Assembly (NCBI GenBank): GCA_021399435.1
Contig: JAJTUP010000024.1
Coordinates: 496,001-560,000, forward strand
DNA length: 64,000 bases
Direction of reading: 5' to 3'
From: Diaporthe sp. PMI_573
Taxonomy: Eukaryota; Ascomycota; Sordariomycetes; Diaporthales; Diaporthaceae
Positions 20,057-31,218 of this stretch are shown piece after piece. Each line of letters starts with the position of its first letter. Position 1 is the stretch's first letter. Under the pieces are notes generated by a model. It was given only the letters and a program-made list of their open reading frames with translations. It was not told where the DNA came from and did not search any database. The position numbers were made by a program, and so were the translations under genes.

Positions 20057-21319
20057 ATGGCAACCCACGAAGTATCCATGGACCTGCCGATAATCGACCT
20101 GGACGTGTTCCTCAACTCGCCACACGACTCACCCGCCGCGGTGGCCGAGTGCCGCAAGGCAGCCGAGGCGCTCATCACGTACGGGGCGCTGGTGCTGCAC
20201 GACAGCCGGGTGTCGCCCGGGGACAACGAGGGCTTCCTGGACCTGCTGGAGGACTACTTCGCGCAGCCCGCGGAGGAGCTGAAGAAGGACGAGCGCCCGG
20301 AGCTGAGCTACCAGGTCGGCGCGACGCTCGAGAACACCGAGAAGCCCAAGTGCGCCGTCGACGAGCCCTGCCTGGACGTCATCAGGCGCCTCGCGCCGGA
20401 GCAGAGGCCCCTGGACATCATGGGCCACCAGCCTGACCCCAAGTGCCGCTTCTTCTGGAGGATGATGGAGCAGCCGCCGTACGAGACCAAGTTCCCCGGG
20501 CTCAACACCCCGAATGTCGTGCCCGAGGCGCCGCAGATCAGGGAGCGGTGGACGCCGACCATGAACCTGTGGGGCAACTCGATGAAGAACGCGTGAGTGG
20601 GAGGTCCTCCGTGCCATTATGTGCATTTTGAAACTGACAACGACGGACATGTGAAGCGTATCCGGCCTCGCAGAGATGGCAGCAGTCGGCCTGGGCATCT
20701 CAGAGACGACCTTCAAGGACGCAGGGCGGTACGGCCCACACATCCTGGCGCCGACGGCGTCGGACCTCGTAAGGTACGGGCGGAAGGACACCATCCTGGC
20801 CGGGTTCCACACGGACCTCAACTTCCTCACCATCCACGGGCGCTCGCGCTACCCGGGCCTGCACATCTGGGCGCGCAACACGGGCAAGCGCATCCCCGTC
20901 AAGATCCCGCCGGGAAACTACCTCCTCGTCCAGGCCGGGAAGCAGCTCGAGCACATCACGGGCGGGCTCGTCAAGGCCGGGTACCACGAGGTCGTCGTCA
21001 ACGACAGGACGGTGGAGACGATCGAGAGGAGGAGGCGCGACTTCCCCGACAGGCCGCTCGTCCGGATATCGAGCACCTTCTTCTGGCACCTCGCCAGCGA
21101 CTTTGATCTCAACCCCGTCCCGGAGCTGGCGGACAAGGCCAAGGCCCTCAGGCTCGAGTCGCTGAACCTGGGTAGGGACGAGGGCGATGAGGTGCAGTAT
21201 CCTGGGATGAAGGTCGGGGAGCAGGTTCAAAGGTAAGTCGATACCCCACATAATCATGTGTGCACCGGCCGTGCTGACGCTCTCGCAGTGAACTTAAACA
21301 TATTGCATTGATGGCCTAA
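20057..21319 (+). CDS. 2-oxoglutarate/Fe(II)-dependent dioxygenase-like protein
   Basis: Exons are 20057-20592, 20657-21232 and 21289-21319. The introns are 20593-20656 (gtgagt...gtgaag, branch-like actgac) and 21233-21288 (gtaagt...cgcag). The product is 380 aa. It belongs to the isopenicillin-N-synthase-like fold: N-terminal LPIIDLDVFL, ALITYGALVLHD, then the double-stranded beta-helix with the iron ligands H230-x-D232 in GFHTDLNFLTIHG and distal H278 in GKQLEHITGG. Expected chemistry is oxidation of a small molecule with 2-oxoglutarate and O2 as cosubstrates; the substrate cannot be read from sequence. The first intron acceptor was chosen because it alone restores the conserved AEMAAVGLG helix in frame. 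Third codon positions are very GC-rich. Confidence 0.85.
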
Positions 21320-22303
21320 GAGTTATATAAGCTTTGACGATAACGCAAGCAGTCTCGCGATCTGCCTTGCTGTGGATGGTAAAATAACAACGGTGGTTTT
21401 AGATCAAATTTACGCAAGGATATCCGCGCTTTTGTCATTTTAGTAGAAACGCATGCGTACTCCATATTTCAACATCCATGAACGAGATAAGCCATCATCT
21501 AAGTGTTCATGATGTAAAGCAACCATGCCACGTTCTGCTGCTTTCATTCGTCCTCCGTCCGTCACAGTCCAAAAACGGCCCGTGTGTGGCGCTGTCGGCG
21601 TTCCCGCTGACGGCGCCCGAAAAGCTGTGACACAAGCGCCCCTGCTTGACTCGTCCAGGGCTAATCTCAAAATAGCTATAATTCAGGGGTTGTGCGATTA
21701 CATTCCTTCTCATGTCGTTTTCTGTTCTGCCCACGATCTTTGTAGGTGGTCGTCCTGCGAGGCCCCGGACTTTCGAACGCTCCACGATTTGCTCCATGGG
21801 TAAAAGTGGCCTGGTCCACCTAGAGTGGAGGGAGCCAGGAGCCCATGGGAGGCGGATGCGGCCGTGGGACGTGCCACCCATCATCCGATCTCTTGATAAC
21901 CTTATCGGCCCCTCCTCAGGGTTCAACTTTGTTAGCAGCCAGACACCCAACCCACGCCACACGTGCTGATGCTGATCACTTGAGCGACTTCACGCGGGCA
22001 CTTATTACCCAGCCACAGTTTGTCTCACAACAGCTCGTGTAGGCCCGGTGACACCTTGCTGCGCCTGCGTTGTAAGCAAACTGTCTCCGTGATACGATGA
22101 TTGCATATGCAGAGGTGGAAATAAGTTCCTGAATGTTTAACTTGTAATTGTCGCTTGTACAATGGTGAGTTATTAATGTAGATATTCAAGCAAATGCTCA
22201 AGCAGAAGACGCTGTTACATGTTACGGCCGTAGAATTTATCTCACCCTGCCCCACGGGGTACCAACTCCTAAACTCCAACCCTTCCACACACAAATCCAC
22301 GAA
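21320..22303. other. Convergent intergenic region
   Basis: 3' flanks of the dioxygenase and GH76 genes. No protein-like frame, repeat or RNA gene was recognised. Confidence 0.5.
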
Positions 22304-23887
22304 TTAACCAAACCTGCCGATGCTGAAGCCCTCGTCCAGACTGACCCACACGCACCCTGCCGTGAGGAAGCCCACCAGGATGATGGTGAGGATCGCAGCG
22401 CCGGCCCTGTCCCCAGTCGTGATCGGCTCGTAGATGTCCTCCCACGGCCTCTCGTCTCCGTAACCCGCAGCGGTGTCACCGCCGCTCGTGCCTCCGGTCG
22501 CGTTGGTGATGGGAGCCCCGCCGGACCCACCGGCCTCGCCGCCCGTGATCTCGTTGTCCGTCATCAGCAGGCTGGTCATGGCGGCGAGCACGTTCATCTG
22601 GTGGCCGGCGCCTGTGGTGCCGTCCCACTCGTTCTGGTGCCACTTGAAGCCGCACATGCGCCCGTTGTCGCCGCCCGTGCACGTCCGCACCGCGGCCTCG
22701 GCGCTGGACCGCAGCGCCGGCATGATCGAGTCGCGCGTGAAGGGCGCCAGCTGCGCCGTCACGGCCATCCACCGCGCCACGTAGCCCTTGAAGCTCAGCA
22801 TGTCGCTCGTGCAGGTCCCGACGTCCTCGCACGCCGGCTCGTGCGCGATGCCGTCCGGGAAGAAGACCCGCAGCGTGCCGTTCATCAGCCCCCGCACCTC
22901 CTGCTCCCAGTACGCCGCCTCCTCCTGGCTCTTGGTCGTGTTCTCTGTCTGCGAGGACGTCCAGTTGTACATGAACGCCGCGCCCTGGAGCAGCATGCCC
23001 GAGTTGTACGAGAACTGGGCCTTGTTGATGTCGGTGCAGTTGTGGTATACGTGTGCGCCGTCGTAGACATTGTAGTCGGCGTCAATATACGCCACCTTTT
23101 TCAGCCAGTCGTAGGTGTCGATTGCCCAAGAGTAGTAGGTCTCGTTGGACGTGTAGCGAGCAAGGCGGGCGCCGATGTTGAAGAAGCAAGCATTGGCGAT
23201 AGCTGCACTGCGGTGTTAGTGCCGGGGGTTAAATTGTATAATGTGGAGTGGACCCACTGTTCTTGTAATTATAACCATTGTTGCTGGGAGGAATCTGCCA
23301 TCTGAGTCCACCGTTACATGTCTCGTCGTGCCGGTCTGGGTGTGCTTGTGTGTTGAAGACGGCCTGCGTGAGGGCCAACCACTGCCGGACGTCGTCTTCC
23401 GGAGGGTCTGGGAACCGCACCTCGGCGGCGGCCATCGTACTGAGAGCCCAGAAGGCCTGGTCGTCGTTTCCTAGGGATGCAGTCCAGTTCGGAGGCATGT
23501 AATTATTTCGAGGCCCCGTCTGGAACAGTAGCGACTCGGTGGTCGTGTTCACATACGACATGTCGCCAGTGTAATGCCAGTAGTCGATCAGCGCCCCCCA
23601 CATCGCACCACCTTGCCACCAGTAGTAGTCGCCATCTGGAGGAGGACCTGGCAGGATACCAGGAATCTGTCCAGACGTATTGCCCTTGTAGAAGGTCAAG
23701 AGGTCGTATGCTACCAGAGCTGCGTTATCTCTGATGGACTCTGCGTGTCACTGTCAGTTGGGAAGCCGGGGTGAGTGAGCAGTCACGAGACATCCTTACG
23801 GGCATCGGTAAGGTCCACATCCAGCGCAGCCGACGCCACTCCAACCAAGGAGAGACATTTTAGAAGGAAGAACGAGCGTGGTGCCAT
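22304..23887 (-). CDS. GH76 mannan endo-1,6-alpha-mannosidase, DCW1/DFG5 type
   Basis: Exons are 23800-23887, 23258-23740 and 22304-23202. The introns are 23741-23799 (gtaagg...acgcag) and 23203-23257 (gtgggt...tgcag). The product is 489 aa. A signal peptide (FFLLKCLSLVGVASA) leads to the GH76 core: DNAALVAYDLLTFYKGN, GILPGPPP, YYWWQGGAMWGALIDYWHYT, and the catalytic Asp pair in LGNDDQAFWALS (D122, D123). Further on are NTIANACFFNIGARLARYT and the WHQNEWDG segment. A Gly/Thr-rich linker (GGTSGGDTAAGYGDERP) precedes a C-terminal hydrophobic helix (AAILTIILVGFLTAGCVWV), which serves as membrane or GPI anchor. Such enzymes process GPI-anchor glycans to attach mannoproteins to the wall. The gene fits the cell-surface theme of the window. 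Confidence 0.92.
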
Positions 23888-25800
23888 GTTTACAGCAACT
23901 GCTGAGAGTAGTGAAGCCAGTAGCAGCACTACAGATCGTGAAAGAGCGGCGGGCAGTAGCAGCGACGGAATGGGAAGGTGTGCAGAGTATTGTTATGGGA
24001 GAAAATGGAAAGAAAAACACGGCAGGTGGGGAGAGAAAGTGTCGGCATGCACTGTGCCTTGCAGCAGTGGACTGTGTGTGAAAGGGACTGACTGATGATG
24101 AGGGTCATCAGCCAAGTACCCAAGACATGAAGGCAAAACCTGTGGCAACCAAGGCTGAAGCCCGTGTTGCCGCGCAGGCTCAGGGGGTTGGTTCCTGGGC
24201 AATCGTATTTGGCAGCCGTTAGACGACTTGGGTGCCGGCCCATGGGAGCAGGACGACCAAACAACAAAGGGAAAGACGGCCGCCCAGTGGTGGCAGTGAC
24301 AGCGTGCTATGCACTTGGCCCGCTTGGCTGCGTCTTGGCCGAGCACCTTGGCTCGACCAGCCGTCAAAGGGATGATTTCTTTTAGCTTCAGGCTGTGTCA
24401 GGTCCGATGCTCTGCCTGCCTGTCCTTGTCATTCCTCTTGCCGTGCGAGATCTCGCCAAGATGCCAGGTCAAATGCCCCAGATCTTGCAGGAACCTTTCT
24501 CCATCTTCTCCAGTCTTCCACTGCTCCACAGCCCCGGGTGCGGTCGACCAGGCGGGCGGACTGGCTGCTACGCGCCGTGAGAAGGAGCGGAGCAAGAGAA
24601 GGGCGAGCAAGAAATGAGCCGGATCGATAGGCAGGGTGCCAAGTGCTGGGCGCCAAGTGGTCGGGGCGGTTGGCGAGCCCGCCGGTTTGCCGAGTGAATC
24701 CAGTGCGTCACTTGCACCACCTCCCGGCGGCCCCTGAAGATCTGGGAGGTCTAGCCCGAAAGAAAGATCGTAGGAACGGCCAGCCTCAACTCGATGCAGT
24801 TGTGCGAAGTACGATTGACTGCAGCGGCCGTCGGGTGTCTCTGAGAAATGGCTGCGTGGGGGGGCTGTGTCAAAGAACTGTTGCATGAGAAGAAGCAAGG
24901 AAGTGGGGTGAGTCGCCGGCGGCTCGGGACCAACCGATGTGAGACAGCTGTACGCAGCTGGCCACACCTGGCTCCCTCCTCGTACGTGTTCAGCAGCCAC
25001 CTTGTCATTCAAAACTCAATGTGTCAGTCACTGCTTTGAAGTACATGGGCAAAGTCATCAAGACTCGGCTGGATATTCATTACACATAATGTTTCAGGTA
25101 CTATAAACATTGCAGACCACGCCAGAAGACTCAAATGGTAGTACAACGTGTCTAGGTAGACAAGACTAAACACCAGGTACGCATTTGCACTTGAGCATCT
25201 AACCCAAACACCCAAGTTCTGTTTGCTTCTGTTCCAAATTCGCCAGCTTCGTCAGAAACTCAGCTGCGAATTTCTGGAACGAACTCAAGTGTCTACTTTG
25301 CTATTGGTTGAAACCAAAGTCGTTGGCATTGTCCAATATACACTACAAGCAAGTAGCGTCACATTACCTAGGTAAAGGGAACACTCAGGTATTGGGGATG
25401 TCAGGTTTAATGTAAGATGGAATGAGGCTCAGTAGCACTGAAGTGCGAATGAAAATTATGAAGGATCGTATTGTCAGTAGCTCTTGACTCCAGGTGTCAA
25501 CAACCCACAATGTCATCACTGGATTTCTGCCGGTTTTGAACAGAGTATCAATCTGGCGTGAACTCTAGTTGTTCATAGCTGGGTCACAAGTGTATTGGCT
25601 GACTCAGTGAGTGACTGTTGTGAGAGGTATACTAGATCACAGATGTCTGGGCATTTTCTATGCTGTGCAGAACCTGACGTGGTGGGGCATTACCCCCTTC
25701 CCCTTGGGCTTTCGATCTGTGCATCGGATACTCCGAAGGAATGGTCACTCATGCTCTGATGTGGATTGGACTATCGCCAACAATACAATGAAGTCATGCC
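23888..25800. other. Long upstream region of the GH76 gene
   Basis: No gene was recognised. GC-rich open frames exist (for example minus 24398-25012) but lack a start ATG, domain or splice logic. The last 8 bases (25793-25800, gtcatgcc) are the left target duplication of the hAT element. Confidence 0.45.
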
Positions 25801-25821
25801 CAGTGATGTTATTGGATTGGA
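25801..25821 (+). repeat. hAT left TIR
   Basis: 21-bp terminal inverted repeat starting CAG, matching 26951-26971 in reverse complement without mismatch. Confidence 0.9.
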
Positions 25822-25993
25822 TTGGAGCTGGATCCGAGCCTCGATCCAATCCAGTCCAGACGTGGGGACAGGCAGCCTCCAGGATATCCAGAACCGATCC
25901 AGTTCATATTTTTACCCTTTTGGGACAATCAATGAGCCGCTGAATAAGCAGACTTGGAGTAGAACTGTTCTTGTCCTTGGGTTATGACACCAC

Positions 25994-26235
25994 CTAACTA
26001 CGGAGCTCATGTTCTCTAGCAACTTGCGTCTCCAGTATGTTCTTCTCGCTTCCATCATCTTCGCCGCCTTCCTCTCCCTCACCCAGCCCATCCGCCCCAA
26101 CTGTACTCCCTGCCTCACCCTCCATCAAACCGATGGCAGAGTCATCAAATGCCTTCTGCTCCGGGCGACCATACCAAGCTCGTAAGCACTCGCTGGCTTC
26201 AATGACGTCCATCCGGAGCCGTGAGCGATGATTTG
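25994..26235 (-). pseudogene. hAT transposase C-terminal fragment
   Basis: This frame starts within the deletion junction and reads DVIEASECLRAWYGRPEQKA, then an acidic tail (GEGEEGGEDDGSEK) and a stop at 25994. A run of the form ECLRAWYG followed by an acidic end is typical of the last residues of fungal hAT transposases, just after the dimerisation domain. It overlaps the N-terminal fragment but lies in another frame, so the two are not translated as one protein. Confidence 0.65.
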
Positions 26236-26601
26236 GTGTTTCGATTCCAGGTGGTTTAAGGTAGTACAATTGCCCTTGCCGGAAATAGGAAGTCCCTGTT
26301 GGCGCTGCTGCTGTTCGCACAGATAACAGTACCAGAACGTCTTCGTCGGGTCCTGCTTGAGTTGTATGTCTTCACCATACTGCCAGACGACTGATGTCCT
26401 TTTCTTGGGGTGCTTTTGGGACTTTGCCACAACAGAGTAGCGTACATATTGCTTCCCATTCAGCTTGAATTCGTCGGGTTCGATCAGGGTTCCGTCGGGG
26501 TCGTTTGGGCGAGGACTAATATATGTTGGAGCAAGAATAACTCTGTCAGAATCAGGACGGCGACCGCTGGCAGCACCGAAATAGCTGGAGATAGTGGCCA
26601 T
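26125..26601 (-). pseudogene. hAT transposase N-terminal fragment with BED zinc finger
   Basis: The frame opens with MATISSYFGAASGRRPDSDR (ATG at 26601; an earlier in-frame ATG at 26685 adds a hydrophobic leader of no known role). The BED-type finger is visible: the aromatic SVVWQYGEDI, WYCYLCEQQ carrying CxxC, and LNHLESKH supplying the histidines. After LESKHQI the frame runs into out-of-frame C-terminal sequence and stops at 26125. The peptide could still bind DNA through the finger and so compete with an active transposase, but this is inference. Confidence 0.7.
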
Positions 26602-26950
26602 GGTGTAGCTGGTGAGTGGACTGTTCAGACACGTCTGCCACAGTAGAAGGACTGCTGAAGTCGCGAGCGACGCGTTTGCCTCCATGCTTTTAATAGCGTA
26701 GCAATCTGCACGCGTTGGATGTTAACCCAATAGCGGAACGATAGTTCGCGCGTCGTGTCGTGGTCTGCGACGGCAGCTGCGACGGGAGACTCCTCATGAC
26801 CACTCAATTAGGCTTAGCTCTTGCCTTATCAGGTTAGACCATTGGAGCTCCAGGAGCTGGTTGCCAATCAATCCAATCCAGTCCAAATCTTCGAGAAACC
26901 CAAATCCAGTCCAGCCATTTTCCGACAAATCCAGTCCAATCCAAATTGCC

Positions 26951-26971
26951 TCCAATCCAATAACATCACTG
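26951..26971 (-). repeat. hAT right TIR
   Basis: Inverted copy of 25801-25821, followed directly by the gtcatgcc target duplication and a run of C. Confidence 0.9.
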
Positions 26972-26979
26972 GTCATGCC

Positions 26980-27506
26980 CCCCCCCCCCAACTCCTTCAC
27001 GCACCGCTGCCAGTGTAACTCGCGGGGGAGAGCATTGTGGAACATTCACATGTTTCAGTGATGATGCTATGAAATTTGAATCAATTTCGAATCATTTGGA
27101 TCTTCCTGAATTTATAGACGTACTGACTTGGCCACAGGTCGATTCAGCAGTCTTATTTCGGTCTGCTCCATAATGCCTATGTGCCCAGGAGATCCACATG
27201 TCCGCGTAATCAAAATGGTTCGTCACGGCAAAACAAGGAAGCGTGTAACATAAAATACCTAGCTAAGAATAATTATGTCTCAGATTATATCCATAGCATT
27301 CCATTTGTACAACTTTTCCGTCCTATCTCTATTGTATGCCTTAACGCAAACGAACACCCCTCGCGGCCCTCTCCCCTGGGACGATAAGTGCTACTGCACC
27401 TCGCTTCGACCTGACAGGAACCACGTGAAAATAAGGCCTGTTGTCAGTCGTTACTAAATCTAGGCTGCCGCGCCCATCATAATTACAAACTGGGACCCCC
27501 GAGATA
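26980..27506. other. Intergenic, 3' flank of the carboxypeptidase
   Basis: No gene was recognised. A short C homopolymer follows the hAT insertion. Confidence 0.5.
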
Positions 27507-29645
27507 CTACAGTTCGTCCATAACCTGCTGTTCAGCACCGGCACGCCACAGGTCATCATTTTCGCTCTCAACCGTGCCCTCGACGACAAACCAGTCCTTA
27601 ACCTTGACTGCGCCAGCAATGACCTTGTTCCAAACGTCCGGAACGCACGTCAGCGGGCTCAGAATGTAACATTCTGGCTCGGGTTGAATAGGCGGCACTC
27701 CTTTAATAAACCAAATGTCATTCGGACCGCTGGTTGCAAAGTCATCGTCGGTCTGGATCAATCCAGTCGGAACATCTAAGCCAAACGTGGCACGCTTGAA
27801 TATCTCGTACGCCGCGACAGGCTGGTATGATGGTACCTCGTGGCCCTGTGAAAGAATCATTTGGTATTTACAGATACGGAAGGATAGGGGTTTCGAGATG
27901 ACATACCGCCTGGAACACTCGAGTGAAACTGAAGTTACCAAATTGTCTCGTCATCCCCTTAACCCCCTCAGGTGTGACAAGAGGGGCGTAGCCCGCAGCC
28001 GCAAAGTCCTCCGCCTTTGAATAGGGCACGGCAAGACTGGCTGCCTCCCCTCCCACCCAGTTGCATGGGTAGTCGCGGTCCCCATGCATCATGTGAACCT
28101 TGACTCCCGAGTCGAGAAGGTATCCAATGGACTCAAGAAAGCCCCCATGGATGATATCAAGGGTTCCTTCGAAGGTCAGCGCCACAGCGGCTGAAGATTC
28201 CGAGAAATTGACAGGCACCCCCAGCGCTGCAAGTACTGACTCCTGGGTAAGGTATCCGAACATGTAAGGCGGGGGAAAGGGGTCATTCTTGGGGTGCGTG
28301 ACATCGTACCAGCCGGCACCCGGGACGATCTCTTGGTAGATCTGAGTAGCCGGCATGCCTTGGCAACCTGGTTCTATTTCCGTGCATATTTGGCTCAGAT
28401 TCTTATCTTCGAGGCTGAGGAAGACCGGCCCCCGGCCTTCCATTTCATTTTGGCAGGACTTGACCTGATCCCTGCAGCCATTGGGCCGTGTCCAGTTGTA
28501 CAAGAGCTCATCATGTAGAGACTTGTTGAAAATTTCCACTCCATAGCTCTGTTAGGAACACTAACATTAGGTACTGTACATCTTCACAGCCGTCGCGGAG
28601 AACTGAGACTCACATTGTTGAAGGGATACGTGATCAAAGCTTCTCCTTGGACTGCAACATCCATCAGGCCATTGACAATCCCAAGGGTGTCCAGATGAAG
28701 ATAGTGCGCGTCTTTATCGTGAATGCTTCCATTGGCAATCTTATCATTCTGTTGTTGGAAGAAGCTGAAGAAACCAGGACCATAGTGACTGCAACAGGTT
28801 AGCGCAAGACTTCTGAAAATGAAGCCCGAGAGTTCTTACCCTCCGTAGCTCTCAGCCCAAAGGCTAATCCTGTTGTCGTGTGGCTTGTAGTAAGGGAACT
28901 CGAAGAACCAGGTCTGTGCGAAATGCCAAAGGGCATGTGCTGCCAGAGCCGTCGTGTTGGCAGTATTGAGGGGCTTCTGGCTCGCAAACGTCCCGTGGTA
29001 GGAGGTGAGGTTGGCCTCGGGGATTTCGTCGGTTGAATCCCATGGTATGGTGAAGTAGTGGTCCGGGTACTCAGGCGTGCCAGCAACAATAGTTCCGTTG
29101 GTAGCAATATCATACGAAAATCCCACTTGGTTCGGCTGGTCAATGTACAAGATGTTGACTTCGTTGTTCCAGCTCCAAGGGTTTAGGTATGTCGACTTCG
29201 AGTCGGAACTGATGAAGCATGGGCCGTTCTCTTGGAGCAGCCCCATCAATGACGAGCCGCCAGGACCGCCATTGAGCCAAATCGCCAACGGTGCATTGAT
29301 GGGGTCTTTTCGAGATTCGAAGAACCAGAAGAACGTGTTGATTGGATAGGCTTGCTTCTCAACACCACTGTCATCCTCGAGAAATCGCTCAGGCAGATGG
29401 ACGTATCCGGAGTACGACTTGACGCCGGGAGTTGTCTCGCAAATCCCAGGCTAATGTGAGGTTATACGTCAGTCAATTGGGAAGCATTAGCTATCGATGT
29501 AGACAATTCTACTGACCTCCTTGAATGAGAGCGTAACATTTTCATGCAGCTTTGACTTCAGTGATGTGACTCCTTCTGGTCTCGGAGGGAATTGAGCCAC
29601 GCCCAGCCCAATGAGGCTTGCGAGTGCAAGACGATTCCAAGCCAT
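27507..29645 (-). CDS. Secreted serine carboxypeptidase (S10)
   Basis: Exons are 29517-29645, 28840-29450, 28614-28788, 27907-28548 and 27507-27845. All four introns (66, 51, 65 and 61 nt) have GT-AG ends and keep frame. The product is 631 aa. A signal peptide ([18 protein letters not shown]) precedes the S10 fold: [21 protein letters not shown], the oxyanion region [10 protein letters not shown], and the nucleophile S244 in WAESYGGHYGPGF (split by intron 2). The Asp D464 is in [10 protein letters not shown] and the His H521 in [11 protein letters not shown] (next to intron 4). The triad is complete, so acidic C-terminal peptide trimming outside the cell or in the vacuole is expected. Many NxT/NxS sequons suggest heavy glycosylation. 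Confidence 0.92.
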
Positions 29646-29839
29646 TGTTCCCAGTAACGATTTGTCTTGGACTGCAGGCTAAAGAAGCCGAAGGTAGGTC
29701 CAAAAGCGCGGAGGCTAGATGGTGATGCCAAGAGTTGAGCAGCAAGACGTTTCATGACGGGGTCTGGCTGACAGCAGATAAGCTCGGACGAATTGCAGCC
29801 CGAGTTGTTGGCCAGCCACCAGACTATGCTAGAAACAGC

Positions 29840-30620
29840 TTAAGGCAACCGCAAACCATTGGGCGGAATATTGGTTTCAGAAGGATCGCACCCAACGCCA
29901 AATTGAGGTCAGAATAAGGAATCCGGCGCGTGGTGGAGTGTTCTGAAGGCGGGGCCATTCGAGGCGCACTGCCGTTTTTCAATAGACAGATGACCGGATC
30001 TTTCATGCCTCTGCCAGTTATATTTTGTCTTGAAAAGTCTCCGTGCAAAGGGTGCATTAAAAAGGCTGCCCCCTTTGGCTCGAAGAGAACTGACAGCTGG
30101 GGCAAGTTTCCCCTGGTGGTGGTTACTCCTCCGTCGCTTCAGAGCCATGGCGAAGCGACTCCGGGGGTCGCAAGATCCGAGAGACGAGTATCAAGGCATA
30201 GAAGAGCAGGAAGTCCGGTCACCTTGCGAAATTCACGTTCCTGATTGACGCTGGGGTCTGCTCTAACGTCTTTCGCACTTTGGAGATGCGGCAGTGGAGC
30301 GGCCGGGGGCTGAGCCGAGAATTCGAACTACCTTGCAGGTCGGATACGGCGCGGATGATGGCAGAGGAGCCAACGGACTCGCTTTCGGGAGGCAGGCTCT
30401 TCAACTGCTGAAAAGGGTCGAACTGGCGACAGGGCGTGTGCGATGGGCCGCGTTGATGGGGATTCGGGTCGGGGCCCGTCGAGGGTGGTATGCATGGCTT
30501 CTAATATGGTGCTTCAGTCGTCTGCGCGTGCTTGCGAAGCGGTCCAAGATCTGTCTTTTGCGGTAACTGGCCTGGAGAGTCTCACTATCATCAGGGTCTT
30601 CATTCACCTGCGCAGCGAAT
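29840..30620 (-). pseudogene. Decayed C2H2 zinc-finger gene
   Basis: Reading the minus strand, one frame gives CQFSSSQRGQPF, a stop, then CTLCTETFQDK (about 30000-30105). The overlapping frame gives RLFKTKYNWQRHERSGHLSI, then EKRQCASNGPAF (29909-30060). Together these match the fungal C2H2 finger layout CxxC...FKTKYxWQRHExSxHL followed by xxWxCAPxGP. The finger is split across two frames with stops, so the gene is broken. Upstream (30401-30607) a basic, Arg-rich frame (YRKRQILDRFASTRRRLKHH) resembles the linker found before such fingers. It would have been a transcriptional regulator. Confidence 0.5.
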
Positions 30621-31218
30621 ACGTTATGATGGTGGCGGTTGTTCCACCAGGCCCATCAGCCACGCGATCCTCATTCGTCCCCCGGTTTGTGCGCAATGGC
30701 GCATGGAATGAGTCCACGAGCAAGCATATGGAGACGGATCGGAGAGAAAGGGCGGGTCCAGCGGTGACGCAAGCTGAATTTTATTCTTGATTACTATACA
30801 ACGAAGGGAGCGGGGCCCCTTTGAAATCTTGTACAAGTACATTCTACTCTTTCCCTCATTCTGGACGTCACCCCTGGTGGAGATTGGTGTTATACAACTT
30901 GCCGCTGTTCCATGTCTCCGTGGCCACAGCTTCTCTTCGTCTTTATGTGGGGCATAGTACTGGCATAGCACAGCGTACAAGTAGAAATACATGTAAGGAT
31001 ATGACAAAACTTTTATCAAGATGTTGTCCCTTTACCCCTGATGCCTGAGTACCTTCCCGTGTGGCTCTCTCTTTCTCTGCCTACTTAAGCCTGTACCCAT
31101 TCCCGGTGCTTTCGCTGATAGCCATCGTTCAAACTCTAATCTCGTTACATTGCACATTTTAACTTCCTCCTATCCGCACCCATACTCCCTATATGATCAC
31201 TTTTCCTCTACTACCGCA
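30621..31218. other. Promoter region of the dehydrogenase gene
   Basis: CT-rich leader close to the start (tctctctttctctgcc at about 31064). No gene was recognised. Confidence 0.45.

Larger units (their letters stand above)
25801..26971 (-). mobile_element. Internally deleted hAT-type DNA transposon, 1171 bp
   Basis: Perfect 21-bp inverted repeats starting cagtgatgttattggattgg lie at 25801-25821 and 26951-26971. The flanking 8-bp direct repeat gtcatgcc (25793-25800 and 26972-26979) is the hallmark target duplication of hAT elements. Both subterminal regions contain several copies of aatccagtcc or its complement, as expected for transposase binding sites. The interior, on the minus strand, encodes only the N-terminal BED zinc finger and the extreme C-terminus of a hAT transposase; the catalytic core is missing. 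It could be mobilised only by a full-length relative. Confidence 0.9.

Noticed and set aside
24398..25012. Long minus-strand open frame upstream of the GH76 gene
   Set aside because: It lacks an ATG at its start, shows low-complexity, shadow-like composition and has no domain; more likely promoter sequence.
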